Positions 19,742-31,274 are shown, counted from the first letter of the stretch. The stretch is DNA of 64,000 nucleotides from Erinaceus europaeus (GCF_950295315.1 NC_080164.1:108098524-108162523), one strand, 5' to 3'. Notes: generated by a model not told the origin, from the letters alone. A program made the numbers and translations.

Positions 19742-20429
19742 GGATTCGACTTCCGGAGGCGGAGCTACAAGCAGCAGATCGCTTTCTCTCCTCTCCTCTC
19801 CTCTCCTCTCCTCTCCTCTCCTCTCCTCTCCTCTCCTCTCCCGGATCAACTAGGAATACCAAAGGAGACCACCCGGACCAAAACAAGACAGGACTAGAAT
19901 GACCACAGGAACCCAGTAAATCACCCGTGAGTACAAACACGCGTGGCTGGTGACAGAGAGGAGAGAGGGGCCTAAGGAGAGATTAAGTGGCTGCTAACAG
20001 TTCAACAGTTTATCAGTAGAGACACCACCTCCAGTCTGCTCCACAACAAGGGGACAGCTGAAGGGAGGAAAGGACTCCCCAGAGACTCACTAAGTGTAAC
20101 TCTGAGTCTCCATTGCTACTACCCTCAGAATCTGGAGCAGCAACAGGGAGGGACACCAGGGAACAGAGATCTAACCGGGAAACTCAGGAGAAGACCTATA
20201 CCTCAGTGGCATAGCTGAGGGGCTGTGAAAGTCTCTTTGCATAACCACTAGATTATCTCTGCCACACCCTGCTTTATCTCTTGGTCAGGAGTCAGTGATT
20301 AAGCTAAGAAGCCTATTGATAGTTTAAAAGCCCTCAGGCTCCCATAGCCTACAAGGAAGAAAAAAAAAAAGAGGCTTTTACACACTGAGCTCCAACTCAG
20401 GGATTGAAAAAACTGTTACCATATATAAA
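19742..20429 (+). promoter_or_regulatory. L1-S 5'UTR / internal promoter
   Basis: It begins with an ETS-like ACTTCCGG at about 19749, then a tandem (CTCTC)n tract at 19785-19841. No similarity is seen to the 5'UTR of the minus-strand L1 at 3648-4961, although the ORFs are closely related. The two elements therefore carry different promoters. Confidence 0.8.
19785..19841 (+). repeat. (CTCTC/TCCTC)n tandem in L1 5'UTR
   Basis: About eleven pentamer units. The 5'UTR fragment at 6299 has only a short TCTCTCCTCTCC at this place, so the array varies between copies. Confidence 0.95.
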
Positions 20430-21403
20430 ATGGTTAAAACAAAAGAAAAAATATTGGAGAATCCAACCAGGACAAGAGTCCAGCTAAAAGTCCTCCAGAG
20501 GGTGAAGCACAAAACAACGAGTTCAACATCCAAACATTAGCTAAGGAAATAATAATAGGAGTGAGTAAAGAATTTGAAAAAATTATAATCAGAAATGCAG
20601 GAAGAACAAATGAGAAAATGGAAGAAAATTCTAATTATCTCATGGTTATTAGAGAGATGAAAGCTGAAATCGCTGAGCTAAGAAGGCAACTAGCTGAACA
20701 AGCTAAAACAGTATCAGAGCAGGGCAACAAAATAGATGAACTCCAGAAAGCAGTACAGGACAAAGAGAATAGAATCTATGAGGCTGAAAACAGAATTAGC
20801 AAGATTGAGGATGAATTAGAGACAACTAAAAAAGAAGTAAGAGATCTCAAAAAGAGATTAAGAGATGCTGAAAACAACAACAGAGTCCTATGGGATGACT
20901 TCAAAAGAAACAATATACGCATTATTGGCTTACCAGAGGAAGAAAGAGAAGGGGAGGAAGAAAGCATTCTCCAGGCCATAATAGCTGAAAATTTCTCTAG
21001 TCTAGACAACACCAAAGATATAAAGACTGAAGAAGCCCAGAGGGTCCCAAACAGAATTAACCCAGACCTAAAGACACCAAGACATGTCATACTTAGATTG
21101 GAAAGGAATAAGGATAAAGAAAGGATCCTCAAGGCTGCAAGAGAAAAACAAAGAGTCACCTACAAAGGAAAACCCATAAGATTAGCAGCAGACGTCTCCA
21201 TACAAACACTACAGGCCAGAAGAGAATGGCAAGATATCTATCGAGTGCTCAATGAGAAAGGCTTTCAGCCAAGAATACTATATCCTGCTAGACTGTCATT
21301 CAGACTAGATGGAAGCATCAAAACCTTCTCAGACAAGCAACAGTTGAAGGAAGCAACCATCACCAAGCCTTCCCTGAAAGAAGTTCTGAAAGGTCTCCTA
21401 TAA
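20430..21403 (+). pseudogene. L1 ORF1 with a single frameshift near its start
   Basis: The natural start is probably ATG at 20430. One base is missing in the A-rich run at about 20441-20455, after which the frame NQDKSPAKSPPEG continues to the stop at 21403. The uninterrupted part from Met 20561 has 280 residues. It shows a coiled coil (residues about 20-115 of that part, ENRISKIEDELETTKKEV), an RRM core starting FKRNNIRIIGLPEEE, and the C-terminal domain KGKPIRLAADVSIQTL and YPARLSF. Its role would be L1 RNA packaging. It is separated by 56 bp from ORF2. Confidence 0.92.
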
Positions 21404-21459
21404 ACAACCAGACCATCACAAATAGGACATATATCAAAACACTCTAAAACTCTACAAGA

Positions 21460-24400
21460 ATGGCGTTAAAATATCTTTAATCTTTGATATCAATAAATGT
21501 CAATGGCCTGAATTCACCTATTAAAAGACACAGAGTAGGAATATGGATCAGAAAACACAACCCAACAATATATTGTCTACAGGAAACTCACCTAACTCAA
21601 CAAGACAAACACAGACTTAAAGTGAAAGGATGGAAAACTATCATACAAGCCAATGACCCACAAAAAAGGGCAGGAACAGCTATTCTCATATCTGACATGA
21701 TCGACTTTAAAATAGATAAGATTAAAAAAGATAGGAATGGACACTACTTAATGCTCAGAGGATCAGTCAATCAAGAATACTTAACAATTATTAACATCTA
21801 TGCACCCAATGAGAAGCCATCTAAATACATCAAACTTCTACTGAAAGAGCTACAGCAATATATTAACAGTAACACAATCATAGTAGGGGACTTCAACACC
21901 CCACTATCTCAACTTGACAGATCATCCAGGAAGAAAATCAGTAAAGACATAAGGGAGCTGAATGAAGAGATAGATAAACTAGAACTATTGGACATTTTCA
22001 GAGTCATTCATCCCAAGAAATTGGAATACACATTTTACTCAAATCCACATGGATCATTCTCAAGGATAGACCATATGTTAGGCCACAAAGACAGCATTAG
22101 CCTATTCAAGAGCACTGAAATCATCCCAAGCATCTTCTCAGACCACAGTGGAATTAAACTAACACTTAACAATCAACAAAAGATTAGTAATAGTCCCAAA
22201 ATGTGGAAGCTCAACAGTACACTTCTTAACAACTTCTGGGTCAAAGAGGAAATCAAGGAAGAAATCAAAATGTTTCGAGAGTTCAATGAAAATGAAGACA
22301 CAAGCTATCAAAATATTTGGGACACAGCTAAAGCAGTCCTAAGAGGGAAGTTCATAGCTATACAAGCACACATTAGGAAACAAGAAAAGGCACAAATAAA
22401 CAGCCTGATTGCACATCTCAAAGACCTAGAAGAAGAACAACAAAGGAATTCTAAAGCAACCAGAAGGACAGAAATCACTAAAGTTAGGGCAGAAATAAAT
22501 AACATTGAGACTAGGAAAACCATACAAAAGATCAATGAAAGTAAATGTTGGTTCTTCGAAAGAGTAAACAAAATCGACAAACCTTTAGCCAGACTCACAA
22601 AACAAAAAAGGGAGAAGAGACCCAAATAAATCGGATAGTAAATGAAAAAGGAGATATCACAACAGACACTGCAGAAATTCAACATATCATGCGAGGCTTC
22701 TATGAACAACTATATGGCACCAAGCTAGAGAACCTGGAAGAAATGAATGATTTCCTAGATACCTACCAACTTCCAAAACTAAGTAAAGAGGAAGTAGATA
22801 ACATGAACAGGCCCATCACAGCTAATGAATTTGAAACAGTTATCAAAAATCTCCCCAAAAATAAAAGTCCTGGACCAGATGGTTTTACAAATGAATTCTA
22901 CAAAACTTTCAAAGAAGAACTAATACCTCTACTTTTAAAAGTCTTCCAGAAGATTGAAGACACTGGAATACTCCCTGCCAGCTTCTATGAAGCCAACATC
23001 ACCTGATACCAAAAGCAGACAGGGACACAACCAAAAAAGAAAACTACAGACCAATATCTCTGATGAACATAGATGCGAAAATATTGAACAAAATTCTAGC
23101 CAACCGGATACAGCAGTATATCAAAAAGATTGTTCATCATGACCAAGTGGGGTTTATCCCAGGCATGCAAGGTTGGTTTAATATACATAAATCAATCAAT
23201 GTGATCCACCACATCAACAAAAGCAAGACCGAAAACCACATGGTCATATCAATAGATGCAGAGAAAGCCTTTTACAAAATACAACATCCCTTTATGATCA
23301 AAACACTACAAAAAATGGGAATAGATGGAAAATTCCTGAAGATAGTGGAGTCTATATATAGCAAACCTACAGCCATCATCATACTCAATGGTGAAAAACT
23401 GGAAGCATTTCCACTCAAATCAGGTACTAGACAGGGCTGCCCACTATCACCATTACTATTCAACATAGTGTTGGAAGTTCTTGCCATAGCAATCTGGCAG
23501 GAGCAAGGAATTAAAGGGATACAGATTGGAAGAGAAGAAGTCAGACTCTCCTTATTTGCCGATGACATGATAGTATACATGGAAAAACCTAAGGAATCCA
23601 GCAAGAAGCTTTTGGAAATCATCAGGCAATACAGTAAGGTGTCAGGCTATAAAATTAACATTCAAAAGTCAGTGGCATTCCCAGTGGCATTCCTCTATGC
23701 AAACACTAAGTTAGAAGAAATTGAAATCCAGAAATCAGTTCCCTTTTCTATAGCAACAAAAACAATAAAATACCTAGGAGTAAACCTAACCAAAGAAGTG
23801 AAAGACTTGTATACTGAAAATTATGAGTCACTACTCAAAGAAATTGAAAAAGACACAAAGAAGTGGAAAGATATTCCATGTTCATGGGTTGGAAGAATTA
23901 ACATCATCAAAATGAATATATTACCCAGAGCCATCTACAAATTTAATGCTATCCCCATCAAGATCCCAAGCACATTTTTTAGGAGAATAGAACAAATGCT
24001 ACAAATGTTTATCTGGAACCAGAAAAGACCTAGAATTGCCAAAACAATCTTGAGAAAAAAGAACAGAACCAGAGGCATCACACTCCCAGATCTCAAACTG
24101 TATTATAGGGCCATTGTCATCAAAACTGCTTGGTACTGGAACATGAACAGACACACTGACCAGCGGAATAGAATTGAGAGCCCAGAAATGAGGCCCCACA
24201 TGTATGGACATCTAATCTTTGACAAAGGGGCCCAAACTATTATATGGGGAAAGCAGAGTCTCTTCAACAAATGGTGTTGGAAACAATGGGTTGAAACATG
24301 CAGAAGAATGAAACTGAATCACTGTATTTCACCAAATACAAAAGTAAATTCCAAGTGGATCAAGGACTTGGATGTTAGACCACAAACTACCAGATACTTA

Positions 24401-25300
24401 GAGGAAAATATTGGCAGAACTCTTTTCCGCATAAATTTTAAAGACATTTTCAATGAAACGAATCCGATTACAAGGAAGACTAAGGCAAGTATAAACCTAC
24501 GGGACTACATCAAATTAAAAAGCTTCTTCACAGCAAAAGAAACGACTACCCAAACCAAGAGACCCCTCACAGAATGGGAGAAGATCTTTACATGCCATAC
24601 ATCAGGTAAGAGTTTAATAACCAATATATATAAAGAGCTTGCCAGACTCAACAACAAGACAACAAATAACCCCATCCAAAAATGGGGGGAGGACTTGGAC
24701 AGAATATTCACCACAGAAGAGATCCAAAAGGCCGAGAAACACATGAAAAAATGCTCCAAGTCTCTGATTGTCAGAGAAATGCAAATAAAGACATCAATGA
24801 GATAATACCACTTCACTCCTGTGAGAATGTCATACATCAGAAAAGGTAACAGCAGCAAATGCTGGGGAGGGTGTGGGGTCAAAGGAACCCTCCTGCACTG
24901 CTGGTGGGAATGTCAATTGGTCCAACCTCTGTGGAGAACAGTCTGCAGAACTCTCAGAAGGCTAGAAATGGACCTACCCTATGACCCTGCAATTCCCCTC
25001 CTGGGGATATATCCTAAGGAACCCAACACATCCATCCAAAAAGATCTGTGTACACATATGTTCTTGGCGGCACAATTTGTAATAGCCAAAACCTGGAAGC
25101 AACCCAGGTGTCCAACAACAGATGAGTGGCTGAGCAAGTTGTGGTATTTATACACAGTGGAATACTACTCAGCTGTAAAAAATGGTGACTTCACCATTTT
25201 CAGCCGATCTTGGATGGACCTTGAAAAAATCATGTTGAGTGAAATAAGTCAGAAACAGAAGGATGAATATGGGATGATCTCACTCTCAGGCCGAAGTTGA
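21460..25300 (+). pseudogene. L1 ORF2 (endonuclease-reverse transcriptase), four lesions
   Basis: The start ATG is at 21460 (MALKYL then TAA at 21478-21480; the minus-strand copy has Lys there). The endonuclease follows: [48 protein letters not shown]. Frameshifts lie at about 22605-22620, about 23002 (one C lost in NITLIP) and about 24803. The RT has [11 protein letters not shown], motif [11 protein letters not shown] (Tyr replaces the usual Asp after AF) and FADD at 23555-23566. A 12-bp duplication adds FPVA near 23670-23693. The C-terminal Cys-rich motif C-x3-C-x7-H-x4-C ([18 protein letters not shown]) is intact in the last segment. Confidence 0.95.
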
Positions 25301-25529
25301 AAAACAAGACCAGAAAAGAAAACACAAGTCGAACCTGAAATGGAATTGGAGTATTTCACCAAAGTAAAAGACTCAGAATACAGGTCCATGAAAAATGATG
25401 AATGAAATAGTGGGGGTTGTATTGTTAAATGGGAATCTGGGGAATGTTATGCATGTTCAAACTATTGTATTTACTGTTGAATGTAAAGCATTAATTCCCC
25501 AATAAAGAAATAAATTATTTTTTAAAAAA
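25301..25529 (+). mobile_element. L1-S 3'UTR and tail
   Basis: ORF2 end, then CACCAAAGTAAAAGACTCAG, ATGTTATGCATGTTCAAAC, CATTAATTCCCCAATAAAG and an A-rich tail. The AATAAA serves as the poly(A) signal. Confidence 0.9.
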
Positions 25530-25544
25530 AGAACAATGTTTTAT

Positions 25545-25820
25545 TTTAAAAAATTATTATTTATTTTCCCTTTTGTTGTCCATGTTGTTTTATTGTTGTT
25601 GTAGTTGATGCCGTCGTTATTGGATAGGACAAAGAGAAATGGAGATAGGAGAGGAAGATGGAGAGGGGGAGAGAAAGACAGACACCAGCAGACCTGCTTC
25701 ACTGCCTGTGAAGCTACTCCCCTGCAGGTGGGGAGCCAGGGCTCGAACCGGGAACCTTATGCCGGTCCTTGAGCTTCGTGCCATGTGCACTTAACTCACT
25801 GCGCTACTGCCCTCCCCCCC
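25545..25820 (-). mobile_element. SINE-B, minus, adjoining the L1 TSD
   Basis: TTTTCCCTTTTGTTGTCCAT, GGATAGGACAAAGAGAAATG, CCCCTGCAGGTGGGGAGCC, GGGCTCGAACCGGG, head TAACTCACTGCGCTACTGCC. It starts directly at the L1 target duplication. Confidence 0.9.
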
Positions 25821-25870
25821 CCCCCAGAATAATTTTTTATTGCAGAAATTAAATGAGAAAATCTGGTTCT

Positions 25871-26065
25871 GTATTGCACCAAAGTAAAAGATTCTTGGGT
25901 GTGTGTATGGGGAGAGAGAATACAGGTCCAAAAAGGATGACAGAGGACCTAGTGAGGGTTGTATTGTTAAATGGAAAACTGGGAGATGTTATGCATGTAC
26001 AAACTATTGTGTTTACTGTTGAATGTAAAGCACTAATTCCCCGATAAAGAAATTTTTTAAAAAAA
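25871..26065 (+). mobile_element. Short L1-S 3' end with exact 14-bp TSD
   Basis: A 195-bp 5'-truncated insertion (GTATTGCACCAAAGTAAAAG to TTCCCCGATAAAG plus A-tail). GAAAATCTGGTTCT is exact at 25857-25870 and 26066-26079, which suggests a recent event. Confidence 0.93.
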
Positions 26066-26079
26066 GAAAATCTGGTTCT

Positions 26080-26640
26080 ATGTGTTAGCTCAGACATATA
26101 TGGCAAGCTGCAAGGTGTGCCAGCACGGTCATGTGGACTAAAGATGGAGTTGCTGCTCCAAGGCAGCTGCCCCTCACCACCCTGAATTGTCTTGCCTTAG
26201 GAAGTTCAAGTTCCTACTGGCCCATCTTCAAGTCTGGTGTCAACTCAGAGATTCTAAAAGCAGGCCAGCTGCAAATAGCACAGGAAATCCTGCCCTGGCT
26301 GCTGAGGACATGAGTTCTTACTTCCTTCCAGCTTGCTAATCTTCAAGACATTTCTTCCTTCTCTCTTTCTATACACCCCTTCCTGTCCAGATTGTACAAA
26401 CCCATCCTCCCCACCATGAAGAGTCTCTGGGGAGAGATGGGTGAACTCAAAAAAGAAGGGGAGCAACCCTATCACAACATCTCCCAGCTTATTTCACCTG
26501 CTGGGTCTTCAGTCCAAGACTCTCTGCCTCTTTGTTAAAGGGAACCACTACTGGAGATGAGCAGGCATTGTTTTTCCATGATCCTTCCCTCTCCCTCCTG
26601 GTTCTCACCTTGGCTGAGGCTTTGTGGTAAATAATGTCCT
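26080..26640. other. Single-copy island, about 560 bp
   Basis: No repeat family and no convincing ORF. Confidence 0.45.
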
Positions 26641-26646
26641 CATGGT

Positions 26647-26826
26647 TGGGGCCAGGTGGTGGTGTACCTGGTTAAGTGTACACATTACAGTGCCCAAGGA
26701 CCCAGGTTCAAGCCCTTGGTCCCCACTTGCAGGGGGAAGCTTCAGGTATCTCTCTCTTTCCCTCTCTATCTCTGTTTTTCCTCAATTCCCCTGTCTCTAT
26801 GCAATAATAAAAAAAATAAATAAATA
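26647..26826 (+). mobile_element. SINE-A with TSD
   Basis: GGGGCCAGGTGGTGGTGTAC head, GGTTCAAGCCC B-box, CCCCACTTGCAGGGGGAAGC, and AATAAATAAA tail; the GTGAAGCAGG part is deleted. TCCTCATGGT (about 26637) and TTCTCATGGT (about 26827) are the TSD. Confidence 0.92.
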
Positions 26827-26836
26827 TTCTCATGGT

Positions 26837-27404
26837 GGAACAAGGTGATGGTTTGGTAGAGGGTGGAATGTTCTTGGGTAACGTGGGCATGTAACCCTGT
26901 GATAAATCAGCATTTCTTCAATAAAGCAGTATTGGGAAAAAAGAGAAAGTTCTCATGAGTGTTGTGCTGCTCGGCTTAATAATGTCTCCCGACCATTTAC
27001 GGGAATGAGTCACCTTGTTCTGGTGATTTGTGAAGCCAGCTCCACAGCTGTGGAATTGAACTCCTACTCTCACTGACCCACTTCTCTTCAGCTCTTCCCT
27101 GTTGAAATCACAGGCCCTGGGCTGAGAGTAAAAAATATATATATATTTTGAGACCTGACTCTACCAACTTCTCAGGCTATTAGCACCTGACAATAAACTC
27201 CTTCCCCTGGCACCAAGCTTTGCCTCTTCATTGACATTTAGAGAAGCAAGCGCTAGGTCTCAGTAACCCTTCACCAACACCTCAAGTCTCCATATTCTCC
27301 TTCTGAGTAACTTCCCCTAGAGTTCCAACAACAAAGTGCTGAGGACACTTCTCCTCTCTAGGAAAGGAAAGGCTTGAGGCACAAAGTCAAATTTTCCTTT
27401 GAAA
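26837..27404. other. Single-copy-looking stretch
   Basis: Contains an AATAAAG at about 26919 before an A-rich run and a short (TA)n at 27138. No gene is recognised. Confidence 0.4.
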
Positions 27405-27785
27405 TAAATATGATCTTCAGCCACCAAGTTGCAGATGCTACCATGATGCCATCCTGACTTCCCTGGGCAAATTGCCTCACCAATGTATCCTGGAACCTCA
27501 CCTCTCCAGAGCCCTATCCCACTAGGAAAATACAGAAACAGACTGGGAGTATGGACTGACCTGTCAACACCCATGTCCATCGAAGAAGAAATTATAGAAG
27601 CCAGAATTCCCACCTTCTGTACCCCATAAAGAATGTTGCTCCATACTCCCAGAGGGATAAAGAATAGGGAAGTTTCCAGTAAGGGGATGAGACATGGAAC
27701 TCTGATGGTGGGAACTGTATGGAATTGTAACCCTGCTATCTTACAATCTTGTTAATCAATATTAAATCATTAATAAAATTTTAAA
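27405..27785 (+). mobile_element. L1-V 3'UTR
   Basis: AGCCACCAAGTTGCAGATGC, CCCACTAGGAAAATACAGAA, CTCCCAGAGGGATAAAGAAT, TATCTTACAATCTTG, TCATTAATAAAA tail. The reverse-strand 98-codon frame is a shadow. Confidence 0.82.
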
Positions 27786-27929
27786 AAGAAATATGCTTTC
27801 CTCAACGAGTTACAAATGGGACCTACACATGCGATATCATCAGTGTGGTGATCTGGTATTTCCTTACAGAGATAGAGAAAATAAATAAATAAGGGGGGGA
27901 GAGTCACCTTTGTAAAAAATAAAATAAAA

Positions 27930-28290
27930 ATACCCTGGACTGAAGACTCCACCAATGTGTCCTGGAGCTCCACTTCCCCAGAGACCCACCCTACTAGGGA
28001 AAGAGAGAGGCAGACTGGGAGTATGGACCGACCAGTCAACTTCCATGTTTAGCGGGGAAGCAATTACAGAAGCCAGACCTTCCACCTTCTGCAACCCACA
28101 AGGACCCTGGGTCCATGTTCCCAGAGGGATAGAGAATGGGAAAGCTATCGGGAGGGGATGGGACATGGAGACTGGGTGGTGGGAATTGTGTGGAGTTGTA
28201 CCCCTCCTACCCTATGGTTTTGTTAATTTATCCTTTCTTAAATAAAAAATAAATTTAAAAAATTAAATTAAATTAAAATAAAAATAAGGT
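27930..28290 (+). mobile_element. L1-L 3'UTR, terminal part
   Basis: CCACCAATGTGTCCTGGAGC, CCTACTAGGGAAAGAGAGAG, GGGAAGCAATTACAGAAGCC, TACCCTATGGTTTTGTTAAT and A-rich tail. Confidence 0.88.
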
Positions 28291-28304
28291 GGGGGAAGGC
28301 AACC

Positions 28305-28660
28305 GGTGGCTGGTTAAGCACACATAGTACTATGCAAAAAGAAAAACAAGATTTTTTTTTAATTAAAGGAGGTGTTGTACTTACTGTTGAATGTAAAACA
28401 TTAATTCCCCAATAAAAAAAATAGGGAAAAAAAGAAAGAAAGACACCTGCAGCACTGCTTCACTACTGGTGATGCTTCCCCCCCTGCAGGTGGGGTCCAG
28501 AGGCTTAAAAAATAAATAAAAATTAAAAAACAATAAAAAGCTCAGTGCTGTAGTTTTTTTTCTTCTCTTTTTTTAAATATTTAGTCCCTTTAGTTGCCCT
28601 TGTTGTTTTATTGTTGTAGCTGTTAGAACAGAGAGAAAGGAGAGAGGAGGGGAAGACAAA
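28305..28660. mobile_element. Mosaic of short SINE and L1 fragments
   Basis: 28305-28340 is a SINE head (GGTTAAGCACACATAGTACT, plus). 28368-28420 is an L1-S terminal end (TTACTGTTGAATGTAAAAC, CCCCAATAAAA, plus). 28438-28505 is a SINE-A body (CACCTGCAGCACTGCTTCAC, minus). 28556-28660 is a SINE-B tail (TTTAGTTGCCCTTGTTG, minus). Confidence 0.7.
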
Positions 28661-28694
28661 ATTAATTAATTAATTAATTAATTAATTAATTAAA
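28661..28694 (+). repeat. (AATT)n microsatellite
   Basis: About eight TTAA/AATT units. Confidence 0.92.
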
Positions 28695-28876
28695 GGAGGT
28701 GAATTAGAATGATCAAGGCAGATAAAAATGAAGTGGTGGCAAATAAATTCTCAGATTATTATTCTCTTTCTTCTTTCCTTCCTTTCTTGCCTTGACAATT
28801 ATTTATAGAGATGCACTCTGTGCCAGGGACTGTGCTTTGTTCTAGAAATATGGAGCTAAGAAGGGGGAGGTGGAGG

Positions 28877-29140
28877 GGGAGCGGGCAGTGGCACACCCGG
28901 TTAAGTGCACATAGTATAATCCAGGTTCCAGTCTCCAGCTCCCCACCAGCAAGGGGGACTCTTCACGAGGGGTGAAGCTGGTCTGCAGGTGTCTCTCTTT
29001 TTCTCTCCCTCTCTCTCCTCCCCTCCCCTCTCAATTTCTCTTTGTCTCTATCCAATAAAATGGAAAAAGTGGTCTCCAGGAGGAGTGGATTTGGTGCTAG
29101 CACCAAACCCTGGTGATAACCCTGGAGTCAGAATGAAAAT
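28877..29140 (+). mobile_element. SINE-B
   Basis: GAGCGGGCAGTGGCACACCC head, GGTTCCAGTCTCC B-box, CTCCCCACCAGCAAGGGGG, CT-rich block, GGAGGAGTGGATTTGG and GTGATAACCCTGGAGTC. Confidence 0.88.
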
Positions 29141-29149
29141 AGAAAGAAG

Positions 29150-29206
29150 AAAGGAAGGAAGGAAGGAAGGAAGGAAGGAAGGAAGGAAGGAAGGAAGGAA
29201 GGAAAG
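29150..29206 (+). repeat. (GGAA)n microsatellite
   Basis: About thirteen GGAA units directly at the 3' end of the SINE-B. Confidence 0.97.
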
Positions 29207-29619
29207 AATTGGTACATTGGTCAAGATGAAATTTGCAATGATAGCTTCACCCAATGGTTTATTTCCTTCTCACACCAAGATCCAACTAGGTGTGTTGGGT
29301 GCACTGACTTGGAGATCCTGGTCTCTATGGGGTTGGGCCCAGATGTCCTGTATTTAGAAAGTTTGCAGGTAAAGAAAGAAAAAGGAGGAAGTCGGCACAG
29401 CATGGTCTGTTCCCAGGCCTGGCGCTGTTAGTCATCTGGTCTATTCCATGCAGTCAAAGGCTAATTGATCATCCTGATTGTAACTGCAAGAGATGAGATG
29501 GTGAGGGTGGTAAAGTCATTTCTCCATTTTAACTGAAAAGGGAAATGAGATGGTCAGAGACAAGCCAGTCTCTGCCCCATGCTCACTCAGGAAATGAGCT
29601 CAGACTCATAGCACAGTGC
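29207..29619. other. Single-copy-looking stretch
   Basis: No repeat or gene is recognised. Confidence 0.4.
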
Positions 29620-29672
29620 AAACAACCTAGGTTCTTACACATGGTAAAATGTTTTAAGCCACCACCAGGCCC
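29620..29672 (-). mobile_element. SINE-A head fragment, minus
   Basis: GGTTCTTACACATGGTAAAA and AAGCCACCACCAGGCCCC are the reversed SINE head. Confidence 0.65.
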
Positions 29673-29783
29673 CTCTGAGAGAATTAGACTTTATTATCAT
29701 AAGTAGTGTAATAAACCTTTATAATTTAATGGAGGAAAAATTTATTTATATGCTTAAACAAAACATTATTTAGAAATAACTCT

Positions 29784-29989
29784 TAAATTTTATTGTCTTT
29801 ATTTATTGAATACAGACAGCCAGAAATTGAGAGGGAAGGGGGTGATAAAGAGAGAGACAGAGAGACACCAGCAGCCCTACTTTACCACTCATGAAGAAAT
29901 CTCCTGTAGGTGGGGACTGGGAGCTCAAACCTGGGTCCTTGTGCACTGTAACATGTGTGTTCAACCAGGTGCACCACCACCCAGCTCCT
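29784..29989 (-). mobile_element. SINE-A, minus, with 12-bp TSD
   Basis: TTGTCTTTATTTATTGAATA, CACTCATGAAGAAATCTCC, GGGGACTGGGAGCTCAAACC, head CACCACCACCCAGCTCC. AGAAATAACTCT (29772-29783) and AGAAATAACACT (29990-30001). Confidence 0.92.
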
Positions 29990-30003
29990 AGAAATAACAC
30001 TTT

Positions 30004-30095
30004 GGGGGCTGGGCAGTGACATACCTGGTTGAATGCACATGTTACAATGGCCAAGGAGCAGGGTTCGAGTCTCCCTCCCCTACCCTCCTCCAGGG
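30004..30095 (+). mobile_element. SINE-A head fragment
   Basis: GGGGGCTGGGCAGTGACATA, CCTGGTTGAATGCACATGTT, GGGTTCGAGTCTCCC B-box; truncated before the body. Confidence 0.8.
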
Positions 30096-30102
30096 TGGAA
30101 GC

Positions 30103-30170
30103 AGGGATGCTTTTAAATATTTAAATATTTTTAAATATTTAAATATTTTTTAAAATATTTTTTTAAAATG
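30103..30170 (+). repeat. AT-rich TTTAAATA tandem
   Basis: Tandem TTTAAATATTTAAATATTTT units. Confidence 0.85.
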
Positions 30171-30179
30171 TAGTAACAC

Positions 30180-30490
30180 TTTATAAAGAGATTTATGGAG
30201 ACCACTGCTGGAACCAACTGCCTCACCTTTTAGCAGACAGAGAGGAGCTGCTGAAGAGTTGAAGCAGAGTAACCTGATTATGTTGTCATGTAGAGACATT
30301 AATGCAATTGTACAATTCAAGATGGATGGGAAGGAACGAGAATGGAGGCAGTGAGACTGGTTTCTGGTGGTCTATGCTAAAGTTCAAGATCCACCCCGTG
30401 GCCACAAATGCAGCCTGGACCAGCTCCGATGGGACCTGGCATGTCTGGCTGACTGTGCAAATGGACTGACCATCAGCTACGCTGTGGGAG
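30180..30490. other. Single-copy island
   Basis: About 310 bp without repeats. One short frame reads SSDGTWHVWLTV, faintly like a LamG-type segment, but it stops soon and is flanked by stops. I do not call a gene. Confidence 0.35.
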
Positions 30491-30494
30491 TGAG

Positions 30495-30705
30495 GTGGGG
30501 CCAGGCGGTGGTGTGCCTAGTTAAGTGTATGTGTTAGCATGCGCAAGCACCTGGGTCTGAGCTTCTGGTCCCCAGCTACAGGGGGAAAGTTTCATGAGTG
30601 ATAAAGCATTGCTGCAGGTGTCTCTCTCTCTCTCTCTCTCCCTCACTATCTTCTTTTCCCTTCTCAACTTCTCTCTGTCCTATCAAATAGAATAAATAAA
30701 GTGTA
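30495..30705 (+). mobile_element. SINE-A
   Basis: GGGGCCAGGCGGTGGTGTGC head, diverged B-box, CTACAGGGGGAAAGTTTCAT, (TC)n block, GTCCTATCAAATAGAATAAA tail. Confidence 0.88.
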
Positions 30706-31265
30706 AAAAGTCTACTGTGCTTCATAATCATGACCAAAATAAAACTGATCAAGTGTTCAAGCAAGAATGCAAAAAAGAAAAAAAAAGTGTTATTAGCAAG
30801 CCCAGAACACAGCATAATCTAACTGAATATTAACTCTCCTTTTGTGATTCACCCTATTTAGACACATGCATTCTGCCTGTGAGCTACTGTGCCTGCAATG
30901 CTCCTAATACTCTGCAAATGTGAGGTGCGATCCTGCACTGGGGGTTCACACCATTCCACTACACTGGTCTGTCCATGGTGTCTGGAAACTGAGCATTTTG
31001 CTAAAGATCTCTGCCATCTCTCAGAAACGGAACCAAACAACCAACTATTCACTTGCAAGCTAGGGTGATAACAGAAAGTAGAGATAGTGAAAGGAAGTGT
31101 GTCTAGAATTGATGTTTTTCAGAAATATAAAGGGGGCAATAAAAGAAGCCTTGGTGTGACTAACCCTGTGTAATGTGACCTTAATCATGGAGCTGGTCAG
31201 TAAGTATTGAGGAAGGTGACAGTGAGCAACAGAATACACCTGAGGAAGCCAAGAGGCTCATCTGC
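30706..31265. other. Single-copy-looking stretch
   Basis: About 560 bp; no repeat or coding signal. Confidence 0.4.
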
Positions 31266-31274
31266 CCTACTGCA

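Larger units (their letters stand above)
19742..25529 (+). mobile_element. Full-length L1-S retrotransposon with 13-bp TSD
   Basis: The 5788-bp element has 5'UTR, ORF1, ORF2, a short 3'UTR and an A-rich tail. The TSD AGAACAATGTTTT is exact at 19729-19741 and 25530-25542. The left cut site TTC/AGAA is close to the L1 endonuclease preference TT/AAAA. The element is complete from 5' end to tail, yet ORF1 has one frameshift and ORF2 one stop plus three frameshifts, so it cannot move itself. It is the reference used here for interpreting the truncated copies. Confidence 0.96.

Noticed and set aside
20776..21159. Reverse-strand 127-codon frame, and reverse frames at 22308-22709 and 23272-23622
   Set aside because: Antisense shadows of L1 ORF1/ORF2.
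30360..30490. LamG-like exon (SSDGTWHVWLTV)
   Set aside because: Only about a dozen residues look similar, with stops on both sides and no splice sites in phase.
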